From Amphibacillus xylanus NBRC 15112 (GTDB lineage: Bacteria; Bacillota; Bacilli; Bacillales; Amphibacillaceae): DNA of 64,000 nucleotides. Of the stretch, positions 19,727 through 29,614 are shown piece after piece. The notes under the pieces were generated by a model that was not told the DNA's origin, searched no databases, and saw nothing but the letters and a program-made list of their open reading frames with translations. The stretch lies in NCBI RefSeq assembly GCF_000307165.1, contig NC_018704.1:1550001-1614000 (forward strand). The letters run 5' to 3'. Position numbers and translations under genes: made by a program. Every line of letters begins with the position of its first letter. Position 1 is the stretch's first letter.

Positions 19727-20416
19727 CTAAATCGAAGTTTGATGTTTGTCTAATGCTATTTTAGCTGCTCGTTGCTCCGATTCTTTTTTTGTTCGACCGT
19801 GCCCGATTCCGACTACTTTATTGTTAATTTTTACTTGTGCAATAAATTCTCGATCGTGCGCTGGTCCTTTTTCTGAAATAATCTCGTAGTTAATCTCACC
19901 TTGCTTGTCTTGTTGGATCAGCTCCTGCAATTGGCTCTTATAATCAATCTCCTTAATCATAAAACCGTTTTTAATTTTTGGATAAATATACTTATGTAGA
20001 AAGTTTACAACAGCATTAAAATCTTGGTCTAAATATAACGCTCCGATAAACGCTTCGAATACATCTGCTAAAAGTGCAGGTCTCTTTCTACCACCAGTTC
20101 GTTCTTCACCTTTACCTAAAAGAACATATTGATCAAATTTTAGATCAAGTGCGAATTTAACTAACGCAGGTTCACAAACAATTGTTGCCCTCAACTTTGT
20201 CAGTTCACCTTCTGGTTTGTTCGGATAAGTTCGGTATAAATATTGTGATATACCTAGCTCTAAAACTGCATCGCCTAAAAACTCCAAGCGCTCATTGTCT
20301 TGCTGAATCTTATTCCTATTCTCATTGACATACGATGAATGCGTAAATGCTTGAATTAATAGTTTTTGATTTTTAAATGTTATGCCTAATTTCTTTTCTA
20401 ATTCATCAAAATTCAT
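19727..20416 (-). CDS. rnc: Ribonuclease III
   Basis: Double-strand RNA endonuclease acting in rRNA, scRNA and mRNA processing. The 229-residue protein has the catalytic signature [20 protein letters not shown] near residue 40, [14 protein letters not shown], and a C-terminal dsRNA-binding domain ([28 protein letters not shown]). It sits downstream of acpP in the conserved fab-acpP-rnc order, but a hairpin at 20472-20501 lies between them. Confidence 0.97.
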   Translation of the reverse strand: MNFDELEKKLGITFKNQKLLIQAFTHSSYVNENRNKIQQDNERLEFLGDAVLELGISQYLYRTYPNKPEGELTKLRATIVCEPALVKFALDLKFDQYVLLGKGEERTGGRKRPALLADVFEAFIGALYLDQDFNAVVNFLHKYIYPKIKNGFMIKEIDYKSQLQELIQQDKQGEINYEIISEKGPAHDREFIAQVKINNKVVGIGHGRTKKESEQRAAKIALDKHQTSI

Positions 20417-20471
20417 TGCATATTATACCTCCCTCTCTAAATATATATTATCTTTTCTTATTTAAAAATGC

Positions 20472-20501
20472 AAAGGTCTCGTATGTAATCACGAGACCTT
20501 T
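20472..20501. terminator. Hairpin between acpP and rnc
   Basis: Perfect 11-bp arms (AAAGGTCTCGT with its complement) around an 8-base loop lie 10 bases after the acpP stop. The minus-strand tail is T-rich but interrupted; the plus-strand tail has six T. It probably ends most fapR-operon transcripts after acpP, leaving rnc to readthrough or another start. Confidence 0.7.
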
Positions 20502-20511
20502 TTTACTATAC

Positions 20512-20745
20512 TTAAGACTGGCTGTCTATGTATTCAACAGCATCGCCTACTGTTTCAATTTTCTCTGCTTCATCATCAGCGATCTCCATGTCGAACTCAT
20601 CTTCTAATTCCATTACAAGTTCAACAACGTCAAGTGAGTCTGCCTCTAAATCTTTTTGGAATGAAGCATCTAGGGTAACTTTGTCCTCCTCAACATCTAA
20701 TCGATCAACGACAATGCGCTTTACTCTTTCAAATGTATCTGACAT
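20512..20745 (-). CDS. acpP: Acyl carrier protein
   Basis: Carrier of growing acyl chains in type II fatty acid synthesis. The 77-residue acidic protein has the phosphopantetheine attachment Ser in [18 protein letters not shown]. The ATG ([12 protein letters not shown]) follows AAAGGAGGTGAAA; three upstream codons overlap that site. It follows fabG after 32 bases. Confidence 0.98.
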   Translation of the reverse strand: MSDTFERVKRIVVDRLDVEEDKVTLDASFQKDLEADSLDVVELVMELEDEFDMEIADDEAEKIETVGDAVEYIDSQS

Positions 20746-20777
20746 AATTTTCACCTCCTTTAAATGTTTTATTAAAA

Positions 20778-21515
20778 TTACATAACCATACCACCGTCTA
20801 CTTGAATTGTTTGACCAGTTATGTAATTAGCATCGTCTGAAGCTAAGAATGCTACAACTTTTGCAACATCCTCTGCCTTACCAAGTCGTTCTAGCGGGAT
20901 CAATTTTAATAACTCAGCTCTAATTGAATCGTCTAACTGTTCTGTCATATCTGTATCAATAAAACCTGGTGCAACTGCATTTACTAAGATATTACGTGAT
21001 GCAAGCTCTTTTGCAGCCGTTTTTGTCATTCCAATAACACCTGACTTAGCAGCAACGTAATTCATTTGACCTGGATTACCACTGATACCAACTACTGAAG
21101 AAATATTAATAATTTTCCCTGTTCTTTGCTTCATCATTGGACGGCTAGCGGCTTTCATACAAAGAAATACGCCTTTAAGGTTTGTATTAATAACTTGATC
21201 AAATTCATCTTCTTTCATTCTGATCAATAAATTATCTCTCGTAATGCCAGCGTTATTAACCAATATATCTATTGATCCTAGCTCTGTTATAACAGACTTA
21301 ACCATTGATTTAACGTCACTTTCGTTCGTGACATCAGCTTTCACAACAATAGCTTTTCGTCCAAGTTGTTGTACCGATGCTGCAACTTCTTTTGCCTTAT
21401 CTTCACTTCCGGCATAATTGATCGCTACATCATATCCTCTTTGAGCAAGTTCTAATGCAATTGCACGACCAATTCCACGAGAAGCTCCTGTTACTAATGC
21501 TACTTTTTGTGTCAT
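20778..21515 (-). CDS. fabG: 3-oxoacyl-[acyl-carrier-protein] reductase FabG
   Basis: NADPH-dependent reductase of the fatty acid elongation cycle, a short-chain dehydrogenase of 245 residues. Visible motifs are [12 protein letters not shown] for the cofactor, [11 protein letters not shown], the catalytic Ser in ISSVVG and YVAAKSG with catalytic Tyr and Lys. The chosen ATG is 9 bases after AGGAGG and one base after the fabD stop. Confidence 0.97.
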   Translation of the reverse strand: MTQKVALVTGASRGIGRAIALELAQRGYDVAINYAGSEDKAKEVAASVQQLGRKAIVVKADVTNESDVKSMVKSVITELGSIDILVNNAGITRDNLLIRMKEDEFDQVINTNLKGVFLCMKAASRPMMKQRTGKIINISSVVGISGNPGQMNYVAAKSGVIGMTKTAAKELASRNILVNAVAPGFIDTDMTEQLDDSIRAELLKLIPLERLGKAEDVAKVVAFLASDDANYITGQTIQVDGGMVM

Positions 21516-21516
21516 C

Positions 21517-22452
21517 TTATTCATCCTCCTGGTACCAATCAATTAACTTTTTCAACGTTGCTTGATCAGAGACTGCAAAGACTTTAGCTCGTCGCGATAC
21601 TTTCTTAATGAGACCTGATAATACTTTACCATTACCAACCTCAACAATCGCATCATAATCTTGAGCGAGTAGATCTTCAATTATTTCCTGGAATCTAACA
21701 GGTGAGTAAAGTTGCTTAACAAGCAGCTCTTTAATTTGATCTTTATCATGAACAATTTTTGCAGTAACATTTGAAAACACAGGGATAGCTGAATCTTGGA
21801 ATTCCATTTGCTCTAACACAGTTTGAAATCTCTCTGCAGCTGGCTTCATTAATCTTGAGTGAAATGGCCCACTAACATTAAGTGGAATAACACGCTTCGC
21901 CCCTGCTTCAATTAATTTAGGTATCGCTTGTTCGACACCTAGCTTTGTACCAGAAATAACAATTTGTCCAGGACAATTTAGATTTGCTAAATCAACAGGT
22001 TCTTCAAGCTCTTTTAATTGTTGTTCAATCTCAGGTCGATCTAAGCCTAATACGGCTGCCATAGCGCCTTTACCTTTTGGATATGCTTCCTCCATTAGCT
22101 CTCCACGCTTTTGGACAAGCAGTAAGGCATCTTCTAATGAAAGCACACCTGCAGCTACGAGCGCACTATATTCACCTAGACTATGACCAGCAACTACTAT
22201 TGGATTAATGCCTACTTTTGATAATTCTCGACTGACGATTGTGCTGACGAGCAACAATGCAGGTTGTGTGTGAATCGTTTTTGTTAATTCTGATTCTGGA
22301 CCTGACGCTATCATTTCTGACAATGAGTATCCAAGTAATTGATCAGCTTCATTAAACACGAGCTTATTTTCATCACTTGCCTCTAAAAATGACTGACCCA
22401 TCCCAACTTGTTGTGAGCCTTGACCTGGAAAAACAAATGCTAATTTTTTCAT
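21517..22452 (-). CDS. fabD: Malonyl CoA-acyl carrier protein transacylase FabD
   Basis: Transfers malonyl groups from CoA to ACP to supply fatty acid synthesis. The 311-residue protein starts [14 protein letters not shown] and has the nucleophile Ser in [16 protein letters not shown] and the catalytic His in SGPFHSRLM. It overlaps plsX by four bases (ATGA). Confidence 0.97.
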   Translation of the reverse strand: MKKLAFVFPGQGSQQVGMGQSFLEASDENKLVFNEADQLLGYSLSEMIASGPESELTKTIHTQPALLLVSTIVSRELSKVGINPIVVAGHSLGEYSALVAAGVLSLEDALLLVQKRGELMEEAYPKGKGAMAAVLGLDRPEIEQQLKELEEPVDLANLNCPGQIVISGTKLGVEQAIPKLIEAGAKRVIPLNVSGPFHSRLMKPAAERFQTVLEQMEFQDSAIPVFSNVTAKIVHDKDQIKELLVKQLYSPVRFQEIIEDLLAQDYDAIVEVGNGKVLSGLIKKVSRRAKVFAVSDQATLKKLIDWYQEDE

Positions 22453-23459
22453 TCTTGTCCCCCATTAGTTTCTTTCATGTCTCTTACCGTTGTTTCAATT
22501 ACTTCAGTAACATTGTTTTCAACCATATGACTAGTCTGTTTAATCGCATTGTAAATCGCACGTGCATTAGATGATCCATGTGCTTTAATAACTGGAGCAG
22601 CTAATCCAAATAAACCAGCGCCACCGTATTCAGAGTAATCCAATTTATTTTTTAACTGTTTTAAATCTTTCTTTAAGACAGCAGCTGCAAGCTTCGTTTT
22701 GAGTGATGACATAAATGTTTCTTTAATCAAACCAAACATCATTTGCGCTGTCCCCTCAATCGTTTTAAGGGCGACATTACCACTAAATCCGTCTGTTACG
22801 ACAACATCAGCTACACCATCAAGTAAATCTCTTGCTTCGACATTACCAATGAAATTAATCGGTGCATGACTTAGTAATTCATATGCTTGCTTAGCTAATT
22901 CATTACCTTTACCTTCTTCAGTGCCGACATTTAATAAGCCAACTCGCGGATTAGAAATACCTCTAACCTTTTCACTGTAAATCGATCCCATAATCCCATA
23001 CTGTAGTAGCTGTTTTGGCTTTGCATCAACATTCGCTCCTACATCTAGGAAAACAAAACCTTTTCCATCTATGGTTGGTAAAGTCGGGCTTAATGCTGGG
23101 CGCTCAATTCCTTTAATTCGACCTACTTGAAACAGGCCTACACTCATTAATGCACCTGTATTTCCTGCGGATAAACATGCGTCAGCTCTACCCTCTTTAA
23201 CTTCTTTAGCCATTAATACAAGCGATGAATTCTTCTTACGGCGTGCTGCTCTAACTGGCTCATCATCAGCAGTAATCACTTCAGTAGTATGTAAAATTGA
23301 AATTTTATTATCATTGCTTAAAAAAGGTTTAATTTTATCTTGATCACCCACTAAAATAATTTCATCAATTTGTTTGAGTGATTCAATTGCAAGCATTGCA
23401 CCTTCTACAACTGATTGCGGAGCATTGTCTCCACCCATTGCATCTATTACAATTTTCAT
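22449..23459 (-). CDS. plsX: Phosphate acyltransferase PlsX
   Basis: Makes acyl-phosphate from acyl-ACP for the PlsY step of phospholipid synthesis; a peripheral membrane enzyme. The 336-residue protein starts [13 protein letters not shown] and has [13 protein letters not shown] and [13 protein letters not shown]. It lies 17 bases after fapR in the FapR-controlled operon. Confidence 0.97.
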   Translation of the reverse strand: MKIVIDAMGGDNAPQSVVEGAMLAIESLKQIDEIILVGDQDKIKPFLSNDNKISILHTTEVITADDEPVRAARRKKNSSLVLMAKEVKEGRADACLSAGNTGALMSVGLFQVGRIKGIERPALSPTLPTIDGKGFVFLDVGANVDAKPKQLLQYGIMGSIYSEKVRGISNPRVGLLNVGTEEGKGNELAKQAYELLSHAPINFIGNVEARDLLDGVADVVVTDGFSGNVALKTIEGTAQMMFGLIKETFMSSLKTKLAAAVLKKDLKQLKNKLDYSEYGGAGLFGLAAPVIKAHGSSNARAIYNAIKQTSHMVENNVTEVIETTVRDMKETNGGQE

Positions 23460-23476
23460 TTTATAAAACCCCTTTT

Positions 23477-24037
23477 TTATTCTGTTGATCGATACATCGT
23501 AAATTGACCAGAAAATACGAGTTCTTGGTCGACAAAGCTATCAACCATCACAAGTGTTCGATTACGTCTTTCACTTGGTTGTACATGTGCTTTTGCGATA
23601 ACGCGCTCGCCTTGTTTAACTTGTCGAATAAATCGAATATCTGCTTTTTCAGTAAGTGCAAGCTCATCGTCAATTACAGCAACAGCCAATGAGTTCGCTT
23701 GAGCAAACAAATGATGCCCTCTTGCAATATCATTTCTAGTGAACACATGGTCCTTCTTAATATCAAGGATAGAAATTGCTCGTTTATCTAATTCAAGATC
23801 AATAATTTCCCCAATCACATCATCAAGAGGAAGTGATTTAACTGTTTCATTCCACTGATCTTTTGCAACAGATTTAATTCTTTCTCGTAATTCAGGAATA
23901 GCTAATTCCATCCGGTCTAACCGAATCGTTTGAATACTAACAGAAAACGTCTTAGCCAATTCTTCATCTGTTATAAATGGCGTTTCTTCAATCTTTGCTT
24001 TAAGACGCTCTTGTCTAATTCGCTTTGGTAATCTCAT
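23477..24037 (-). CDS. fapR: Fatty acid and phospholipid synthesis repressor FapR
   Basis: Transcriptional repressor released from DNA by malonyl-CoA. The 186-residue protein has an N-terminal DeoR-like helix-turn-helix ([20 protein letters not shown]), a linker helix, and a C-terminal hotdog domain with [18 protein letters not shown] and [11 protein letters not shown]. An operator-like sequence lies just upstream, so it represses its own operon fapR-plsX-fabD-fabG-acpP. Confidence 0.95.
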   Translation of the reverse strand: MRLPKRIRQERLKAKIEETPFITDEELAKTFSVSIQTIRLDRMELAIPELRERIKSVAKDQWNETVKSLPLDDVIGEIIDLELDKRAISILDIKKDHVFTRNDIARGHHLFAQANSLAVAVIDDELALTEKADIRFIRQVKQGERVIAKAHVQPSERRNRTLVMVDSFVDQELVFSGQFTMYRSTE

Positions 24038-24072
24038 TTTCTCACCACCTATGCTACAATCGACGTTTAATA

Positions 24073-24089
24073 TTAAGACTAGGTACTAA
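24073..24089 (-). promoter_or_regulatory. FapR operator
   Basis: The minus strand reads TTAGTACCTAGTCTTAA, a near-match to the FapR inverted repeat known from B. subtilis (TTAGTACCTRNTACTAA type). It lies directly after the promoter -10 box, so bound FapR would cover the transcription start. Confidence 0.8.
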
Positions 24090-24093
24090 TAGT

Positions 24094-24122
24094 AATATAT
24101 CGAAAAATATTTATCTTTGCAA
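24094..24122 (-). promoter_or_regulatory. Promoter of the fapR operon
   Basis: TTGCAA (24117-24122) and TATATT (24094-24099) are exactly 17 bases apart on the minus strand. The predicted start falls in the FapR operator, as expected for autorepression. Confidence 0.7.
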
Positions 24123-24130
24123 CCCTTTTT

Positions 24131-26164
24131 TTAATCAAAACCTACTTGATATTCCATCAAAACGTGATCCATCAGTTGTTTCAATTGCTGAAATTCTTGA
24201 TTTTCCTCAAGATAATTATTCGTCACAATCTCTATTGCATCCTTACGAGCAGTTTCTAATGCTCGATAATCATGAATAGGATCAGCTAGTTTAAATTCTG
24301 GTAAACCACTTTGTTTTTTGCCGAAAAATTCTCCTGGCCCTCTTAGCTTTAAGTCATGCTCTGCTAATACAAAACCGTTTGTCGTTTCCGTCATAATTTG
24401 CATGCGCTCTTTGCCTGTCTCACCCTTCGGATCAGCAATTAGGATACAATAGCTTTGCTTGTCACCACGTCCAACTCGACCACGCAATTGATGTAATTGC
24501 GACAGGCCAAAACGCTCTGCATCGTAGATAACCATAATTGTGGCGTTAGGAACGTTAACACCAACCTCAACAACAGTTGTTGATACGAGCACTTGTACTT
24601 TGTTTTCTGCAAAAGCTTGCATGACCTCATCTTTTTCACTAGGGGTTAATCGACCATGTAAAAGTCCGATTTCAATCGGAATTGAGAAAGTATTTGATAG
24701 GTTTTGATACAGATCAACTGCATTTTGAATATCAAGCTTGTCTGATTCCTCGATTAACGGAGCAATGATGTAGGCTTGTCCTCCACTTTTCACTTCTTTT
24801 TCAATTAAGTTAATAATTCGTGGCATCATCGATTCTTTTACCCAAAATGTTTCGACTGACTTTCTGCCGACTGGCATTTGATCAATCATTGACATATCCA
24901 TATCACCGAAGCTTGTAATTGCTAATGTTCGTGGAATCGGTGTTGCTGTCATAAACAACACATCAGGATCAATGCCTTTTTCTCGTAATACTTTTCGCTG
25001 ATTAACACCAAAACGGTGTTGTTCGTCTACGATCACTAAGCCTAAATTAGCGTAAGAAACATCATCTTGAATTAAAGCATGTGTACCAACAATCACATTG
25101 ACTTCGCCACTTTCAATTGCTGCTAATTTGCGTTTTCGTTCTTTACCTTTAACTGATCCTGTCAAAAATTCAACAACCAATTTACCTTCAAATAGTTTAG
25201 TAAGCGATTGATAATGCTGTTCAGCTAAAATTTCAGTAGGAACCATAATAGCACCTTGGAAACCTGCTAAAAATGCTGCATATAAAGCAATCGCAGCTAC
25301 AACTGTTTTACCGGAACCAACGTCACCTTGTAATAATCGATGCATCCGATGAGGTGATCTCATATCATCAAGGATTTCCTGTTTTGCTTTACTTTGTGCT
25401 TCTGTTAATTGAAATGGTAATTGATTAATAAATTCAATTAAATCAGTCTCTGAAAATTCCTTCCGTTGACCTTGAGTCCTGTCAATATTCAATTGCCGTA
25501 ATCCTTGCATTTTTAACTGAAACAGTAAAAACTCCTCATAGATTAGCCGTCTTCTCGCTTGTTTTAAGTGATTAATATCTTGTGGAAAGTGAATTTGCTC
25601 AAGGGCCATTCCTCGGCTTAGCAGTTTATATTCTGTGAGATATCGGTTAGGTAATATTTCTACGATTTCTTCTCTGAATTGAGTAAATGCTTGCTTTAGA
25701 ACTTTTCTAAATTGAAACGGCGTAATGATTTGACGTAATCCATATGACGGTTCTATTTCAGTTGATGAATTCTCCCCAATCCGATAATGGCTAATCGTTA
25801 TTTGTTGACGATGTTGATCCCATTTTCCAGTCACCGTCACCTTTTTGCCTTCGACCATTTGATCTTTGGCAAAATGTCGATTAAACATAATCCCTTTTAC
25901 AACGACTTGATCAACTTGAAGCGGGACAACTAGTCGTGATTTCTTACGGCCATAGAATGTGACAACAGGTTGACTTAAGACGATTGCTTCAAGCGTGGCT
26001 TTTTGGTCATGTACCAGCTCCGTAATCGGTAATACTTCAAAATTTTCATATCTTGAAGGATATGTATGAAATAAATCCTCCACAGTATGTATATCAAGTT
26101 GTGCTAATTTCTCCTTTAAGGCAGGTCCCACTCCCTTTATATCAGTGACTAATCTCCTGTTCAA
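24131..26164 (-). CDS. recG: ATP-dependent DNA helicase RecG
   Basis: Helicase that reverses stalled replication forks and branch-migrates Holliday junctions. The 677-residue protein has an N-terminal wedge/OB domain (TDIKGVGPALKEKL), then helicase motifs GDVGSGKTVVA, VDEQHRFGVNQR, MTATPIPRTLA and QLRGRVGRGDKQSYC. I favour the TTG start 9 bases after GGGGGTG; a GTG four codons upstream overlaps it. In B. subtilis sdaAB-sdaAA lie between fakA and recG; they are absent here. Confidence 0.96.
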   Translation of the reverse strand: MNRRLVTDIKGVGPALKEKLAQLDIHTVEDLFHTYPSRYENFEVLPITELVHDQKATLEAIVLSQPVVTFYGRKKSRLVVPLQVDQVVVKGIMFNRHFAKDQMVEGKKVTVTGKWDQHRQQITISHYRIGENSSTEIEPSYGLRQIITPFQFRKVLKQAFTQFREEIVEILPNRYLTEYKLLSRGMALEQIHFPQDINHLKQARRRLIYEEFLLFQLKMQGLRQLNIDRTQGQRKEFSETDLIEFINQLPFQLTEAQSKAKQEILDDMRSPHRMHRLLQGDVGSGKTVVAAIALYAAFLAGFQGAIMVPTEILAEQHYQSLTKLFEGKLVVEFLTGSVKGKERKRKLAAIESGEVNVIVGTHALIQDDVSYANLGLVIVDEQHRFGVNQRKVLREKGIDPDVLFMTATPIPRTLAITSFGDMDMSMIDQMPVGRKSVETFWVKESMMPRIINLIEKEVKSGGQAYIIAPLIEESDKLDIQNAVDLYQNLSNTFSIPIEIGLLHGRLTPSEKDEVMQAFAENKVQVLVSTTVVEVGVNVPNATIMVIYDAERFGLSQLHQLRGRVGRGDKQSYCILIADPKGETGKERMQIMTETTNGFVLAEHDLKLRGPGEFFGKKQSGLPEFKLADPIHDYRALETARKDAIEIVTNNYLEENQEFQQLKQLMDHVLMEYQVGFD

Positions 26165-26292
26165 AATAGCATTCACCCCCTTTATTAAAATTAACATCAT
26201 GATTTTCGATTGTGACTTGCGATTCAATCGATTTAATTATACACATTTTCAGCATTGAAGCCTATTGCTGTAATTGTATTATAACAACAAAA

Positions 26293-26323
26293 AAGTGCCC
26301 CGAAGTCATTCTTCGAAACACTT
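26293..26323 (-). terminator. Terminator after fakA
   Basis: AAGTG-TCGAAG/CTTCG-CACTT arms are followed by six T on the minus strand, 15 bases after the fakA stop. This ends yloU-fakA transcription before recG. Confidence 0.85.
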
Positions 26324-26338
26324 TTTATTTTTTTATCA

Positions 26339-28000
26339 TTACTCCACAGACAAGATTAATGAATAAATAGGTTGGTTACCTTCATGAACCTCAACTTCAA
26401 TTTCTGGGAAAGCCTCTTCAACAAATTCTGTAAGTTCTTCAACTTCTTCGTTCGTTGCATCTTCACCTTGTAGGATCGTTAAGATTTCGTCATCTTCATC
26501 AATTAGAGCTTCTAACAATTGCTTAGCTGTTGTCAGCTTATCAGGATCTGTTGCTTTAATATCACCTTCAACAAGACCCATGAAATTACCTTTTTCAATT
26601 GTTAGACCATCAATTTGTGTATCTCTAACGGCATACGTTAATTGACCAGTCTTAACATAATTACAAGCGTCTTTCATGTTCTCTTGATTATCAGCTAAGC
26701 TTGCTTCAGGGTTAAATGCTAGTAATGCACTCATTCCTTGAGGAATTGTCTTTGTAGGGACTACGATCGCATCAACCTCAGATAGTTCTGCTGCTTGTTC
26801 TGCCGCCATAACAATGTTCTTATTGTTTGGTAGGATGATTACTTTTTCAGCATGAGCTTTTTCGATGGCGTCACTAATGTCCTGTGTACTTGGATTCATA
26901 GTTTGGCCGCCAGTAATAATAACTGTTGCACCTAAGCTCTTTAATAGCTCTTCGATTCCATTACCCATTGCAACAGAAACAATACCATATTCTGCTTTTG
27001 GTTTTGCTTCTTTTTTCGGTTGTTCACCTACAATATCACTATGTTGTTGACGCATATTTTCAACTTTAACTTGTGCAAAACTACCATAACGTTGAGCAAT
27101 ATTCATTGCTTCTCCGGGATATTCAACGTGAACGTGAACTCGTACATAATCTTCATCAGATACGACTAGTAAAGAGTCACCGAGTTTGCTGAGTTCATTA
27201 CGAAATTCTTCTTCATTATATGGATTATCTTTTAACTTATCTTGTTCAAATTTAACCATAAATTCTGTACAATAACCAAATTCAATATCCTCAGTGTTGA
27301 TAAAATCTTGATGTGATTTATGGTGCTCAGCGCTAACTAAGTCATCCATTGAATTAAGATCTAGATCAACTTCTGGAAGTGCTTCACCTTTTAATGAAGC
27401 AACAAATGCTTCATATATGATAACTAATCCTTGTCCACCACTATCAACAACACCTACTTCTTTTAAAACAGGTAAAAGCTCAGGAGTTCGATCTAGCGAT
27501 GCCTTAGAAGCTTCTAAAACACGTTCCATAAATACAACTAAATCATCTGTTTCCTCAGCAATTTTCTCAGCTGCATTAGCTGTATCTTTAGCAACAGTTA
27601 AAATCGTACCTTCTACTGGTTTAATAACAGCCTTATAAGCCGTTTTAACACCACTTTGTAGACCTTTTGCTAAGGTTTTTGTTGTTAATTGGTCAAGTCC
27701 TTCTACACCTTTTGAAAATCCGCGAAATAATTGCGAAAGAATAACACCAGAGTTTCCTCTAGCACCCATTAGTAATCCTTTTGCAAATGCACTAGCTACC
27801 TCAGAAACTGTGCCAGATGAAACTTTTTTAACTTCATTAGCTCCTGATGTCATCGATAAATTCATATTGGTACCCGTGTCTCCATCGGGAACCGGAAACA
27901 CGTTTAATGCATCAATCATATCTGCATTATTAGATAGGTGGTTAGCGCCTAATAAAATCATTTCAGCAAGCTTAGCACCTTCTATATTTGTTAATCCCAC
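26339..28000 (-). CDS. fakA: Fatty acid kinase catalytic subunit FakA (YloV)
   Basis: Kinase that phosphorylates exogenous fatty acids bound to FakB proteins so they enter phospholipid synthesis through PlsY. The 553-residue protein (same length as B. subtilis YloV) has an N-terminal DAK2-type nucleotide domain with NVFPVPDGDTGTNM and GARGNSGVILSQ, a middle domain and a DegV-like C-terminal part. The GTG start is 8 bases after GGGAGG; the upstream codons in frame overlap the ribosome binding site. Confidence 0.95.
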   Translation of the reverse strand: MGLTNIEGAKLAEMILLGANHLSNNADMIDALNVFPVPDGDTGTNMNLSMTSGANEVKKVSSGTVSEVASAFAKGLLMGARGNSGVILSQLFRGFSKGVEGLDQLTTKTLAKGLQSGVKTAYKAVIKPVEGTILTVAKDTANAAEKIAEETDDLVVFMERVLEASKASLDRTPELLPVLKEVGVVDSGGQGLVIIYEAFVASLKGEALPEVDLDLNSMDDLVSAEHHKSHQDFINTEDIEFGYCTEFMVKFEQDKLKDNPYNEEEFRNELSKLGDSLLVVSDEDYVRVHVHVEYPGEAMNIAQRYGSFAQVKVENMRQQHSDIVGEQPKKEAKPKAEYGIVSVAMGNGIEELLKSLGATVIITGGQTMNPSTQDISDAIEKAHAEKVIILPNNKNIVMAAEQAAELSEVDAIVVPTKTIPQGMSALLAFNPEASLADNQENMKDACNYVKTGQLTYAVRDTQIDGLTIEKGNFMGLVEGDIKATDPDKLTTAKQLLEALIDEDDEILTILQGEDATNEEVEELTEFVEEAFPEIEVEVHEGNQPIYSLILSVE

Positions 28001-28050
28001 AACTGGTTCCTCCCTTATCATTCAAAAAAATCCTCATATCATTTCAGTTA

Positions 28051-28416
28051 TTAATTGTCATTTTGGACGCGAACGCCTTGAATATATATATTGACAGCAT
28101 CAATTGCTAAACCTAATGTTTTATCTAAGTTATATTTAACTTGGGATTGAACATTATGCGCAATTTCGGAGATTTTCGTTCCGTAACTAACGATAATATA
28201 CATATCAATTGAGATTTTATTATCTTCCTGCTTAACAACGACACCTTTTGAGAAATTTTCTCTACGAAGTATTTCAGCAATGCCATCTTTTAATTGATTT
28301 TTTGAAGCCATACCAATAATGCCATAACATTCAATAGCTGCACCACCTGCAACCGTTGCAATCACTTCGTTTGTAATTGTTACCCGACCTTCTTTAGTCG
28401 TCAACTCAATTGCCAT
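28051..28416 (-). CDS. yloU: Asp23/YloU family protein
   Basis: A 121-residue Asp23-family envelope-stress-related protein; the family is cytoplasmic and often membrane-associated. Characteristic stretches are VIATVAGGAAIECYGIIGMA and ISIDMYIIVSYGTKISEIA. The start follows AAGGAGG by 8 bases. It is conserved upstream of fakA; a regulatory link between the two is suspected but unproven. Confidence 0.93.
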   Translation of the reverse strand: MAIELTTKEGRVTITNEVIATVAGGAAIECYGIIGMASKNQLKDGIAEILRRENFSKGVVVKQEDNKISIDMYIIVSYGTKISEIAHNVQSQVKYNLDKTLGLAIDAVNIYIQGVRVQNDN

Positions 28417-28731
28417 CTTTATATCCTCCTTGATAAATTACAATCTGATTACTAAATTAACTTTAGAACAAACAATAATAATCTCTAAACATTTTACAAT
28501 ACTTTTCGTAATTATAAAAGGTTTTTAACAAATTAGCCTTAAATACTGGCTAGTTTGATTAAATCTTCACACTAATACTTTGACTTAAAATTGATTTACT
28601 GTCAAGTGCTAATCCTTGTCCTAAAAATGGATTTTTTGTTTCTCGTGAAAAAAATAATTGCTTTTAAAAACTACTTATGATAAATTATATAGGTATGAAA
28701 TGAGATAGTCGTTATTTGGGAGGGATTAAAT
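28417..28731. other. Divergent intergenic region yloU / rpmB
   Basis: AT-rich, with no coding sequence seen. It must hold the promoters of both yloU (minus) and rpmB (plus). A plus-strand promoter can be proposed at 28658-28686; several weak minus-strand TAAAAT-like boxes are present but none has a convincing -35 partner. Confidence 0.6.
28658..28686 (+). promoter_or_regulatory. Candidate promoter of rpmB
   Basis: TTGCTT (28658-28663) and TAAATT (28681-28686) are 17 bases apart on the plus strand, about 45 bases before the rpmB ATG. Confidence 0.5.
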
Positions 28732-28920
28732 ATGAGTCGTAAATGTGTCGTAACTGGCCGTAAAACAGGTGTTGGAAACAATCGTTCACACGCCTTAAAC
28801 GCTAATAAACGTAAATGGAAAGCTAACGTACAAAAAGTACGCATTATGGTTGATGGAAAACCAAAACGTGTTTATGTTTCTGCTCGTGCACTTAAATCAG
28901 GTAAAGTTGAACGTGTTTAA
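28732..28920 (+). CDS. rpmB: 50S ribosomal protein L28
   Basis: Large-subunit protein of 62 residues. It starts [20 protein letters not shown] and is highly basic; the C terminus reads [12 protein letters not shown]. The ATG is 8 bases after GGGAGGG. It is on the plus strand, divergent from yloU, as in B. subtilis, and is closed by a terminator. Only one Cys is present, so this is the form without a zinc ribbon. Confidence 0.98.
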   Translation: MSRKCVVTGRKTGVGNNRSHALNANKRKWKANVQKVRIMVDGKPKRVYVSARALKSGKVERV

Positions 28921-28933
28921 ACTACACACATAA

Positions 28934-28972
28934 AAACTCGAATTCATTTTCTTAGTGAATTCGGGTTTTTTA
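28934..28972 (+). terminator. Terminator of rpmB
   Basis: Arms AACTCGAATTCA and TGAATTCGGGTT (one G-T wobble) with a 9-base loop are followed by T residues on the plus strand, 14 bases past the rpmB stop. Confidence 0.88.
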
Positions 28973-29063
28973 TTTCTATATAAATGGGTTCAATGTCAAA
29001 TAGTGTTGGTAGGTTTTATAATTAGTCGAGAATTATTTTTAATTAAGATACAACTTGTTCACC

Positions 29064-29222
29064 GCAGGTGAAATACACTCGCTTTTCGCGGGCACGGCTT
29101 TTAGCTAACTAAGGCAAGCAAAGAGCGCTTGCCTTAGTGGATCTTCAGCTCGTGCTGGGACTGCGATTACTCGTCCCAACGAAAAGATTTGTTCCCGCAG
29201 GAGTCTCGTATATTTCACCTGC
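29064..29222. repeat. 159-bp palindromic intergenic repeat
   Basis: The ends are an imperfect inverted repeat: GCAGGTGAAATACACTCG on the left and the complement of a near-identical sequence on the right. Inside is a perfect 11-bp stem (29109-29119 with 29127-29137, seven-base loop), nested in a further GCACGG(C)T/AGC(T)CGTGC pairing. No coding frame is seen. It resembles multicopy intergenic repeats I associate with other Bacillaceae, but I cannot check the copy number. It lies just before a transposase remnant, so it may be a mobile non-autonomous element. Confidence 0.6.
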
Positions 29223-29239
29223 TGTTTTTCACTTCTAAA

Positions 29240-29390
29240 TTAAATTGCTGCTTCATATCGTGTTTCTTTTTGCATTTTTTTACTCGAATTTGTTTCTATT
29301 GATTTAAACTTGAAGTGAATCATAATTCGTTTCTTAAAATTATAAAAATTACGATAACCGTATGCGATTTTGCTTGACTGAGTTAGCAAA
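29240..29390 (-). pseudogene. C-terminal remnant of an ISL3-family transposase
   Basis: An open minus-strand frame ending with TAA at 29240-29242 encodes SKIAYGYRNFYNFKKRIMIH followed by about 24 residues. The pattern AYGYRNFxNFKKRI is the conserved C-terminal end of ISL3-family transposases. The catalytic core and the start are missing, so this is a scar. It sits between rpmB and spoVM, which are close together in B. subtilis, next to a palindromic repeat. Confidence 0.65.
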
Positions 29391-29542
29391 AAGACGTGCC
29401 CATGGAACGCGGAGGTTCGGCTAACTGTGGTTTATAACGTGAGTTATAAAATTAAATATACTTGAATTAAAAAAATGATGTTAGTAAGTTTTCAAACTCA
29501 CCAAAGTTATAAATTGTACAACCAATAAATGTTATAAGTATG

Positions 29543-29576
29543 AAAAAAGAATCCAGTATTAACTGAATTCTTTTTT
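29543..29576. terminator. Terminator after spoVM
   Basis: A-rich and T-rich arms with a CAGT/ACTG core (AAAAAAGAAT.CAGT with its complement) form a hairpin with T runs on both strands. It lies about 40 bases after the spoVM stop and can end spoVM transcription and block entry from the insertion scar. Confidence 0.7.
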
Positions 29577-29614
29577 CAATTAACCGAGTTTTTGCTCGGC
29601 TTTGTTTGGAATTG

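Noticed and set aside
29395-29440. GC-rich stretch CATGGAACGCGGAGG near the transposase tail as a second copy of the 159-bp repeat
   Set aside because: Only short segments look similar and neither the terminal repeats nor the central stem is present.
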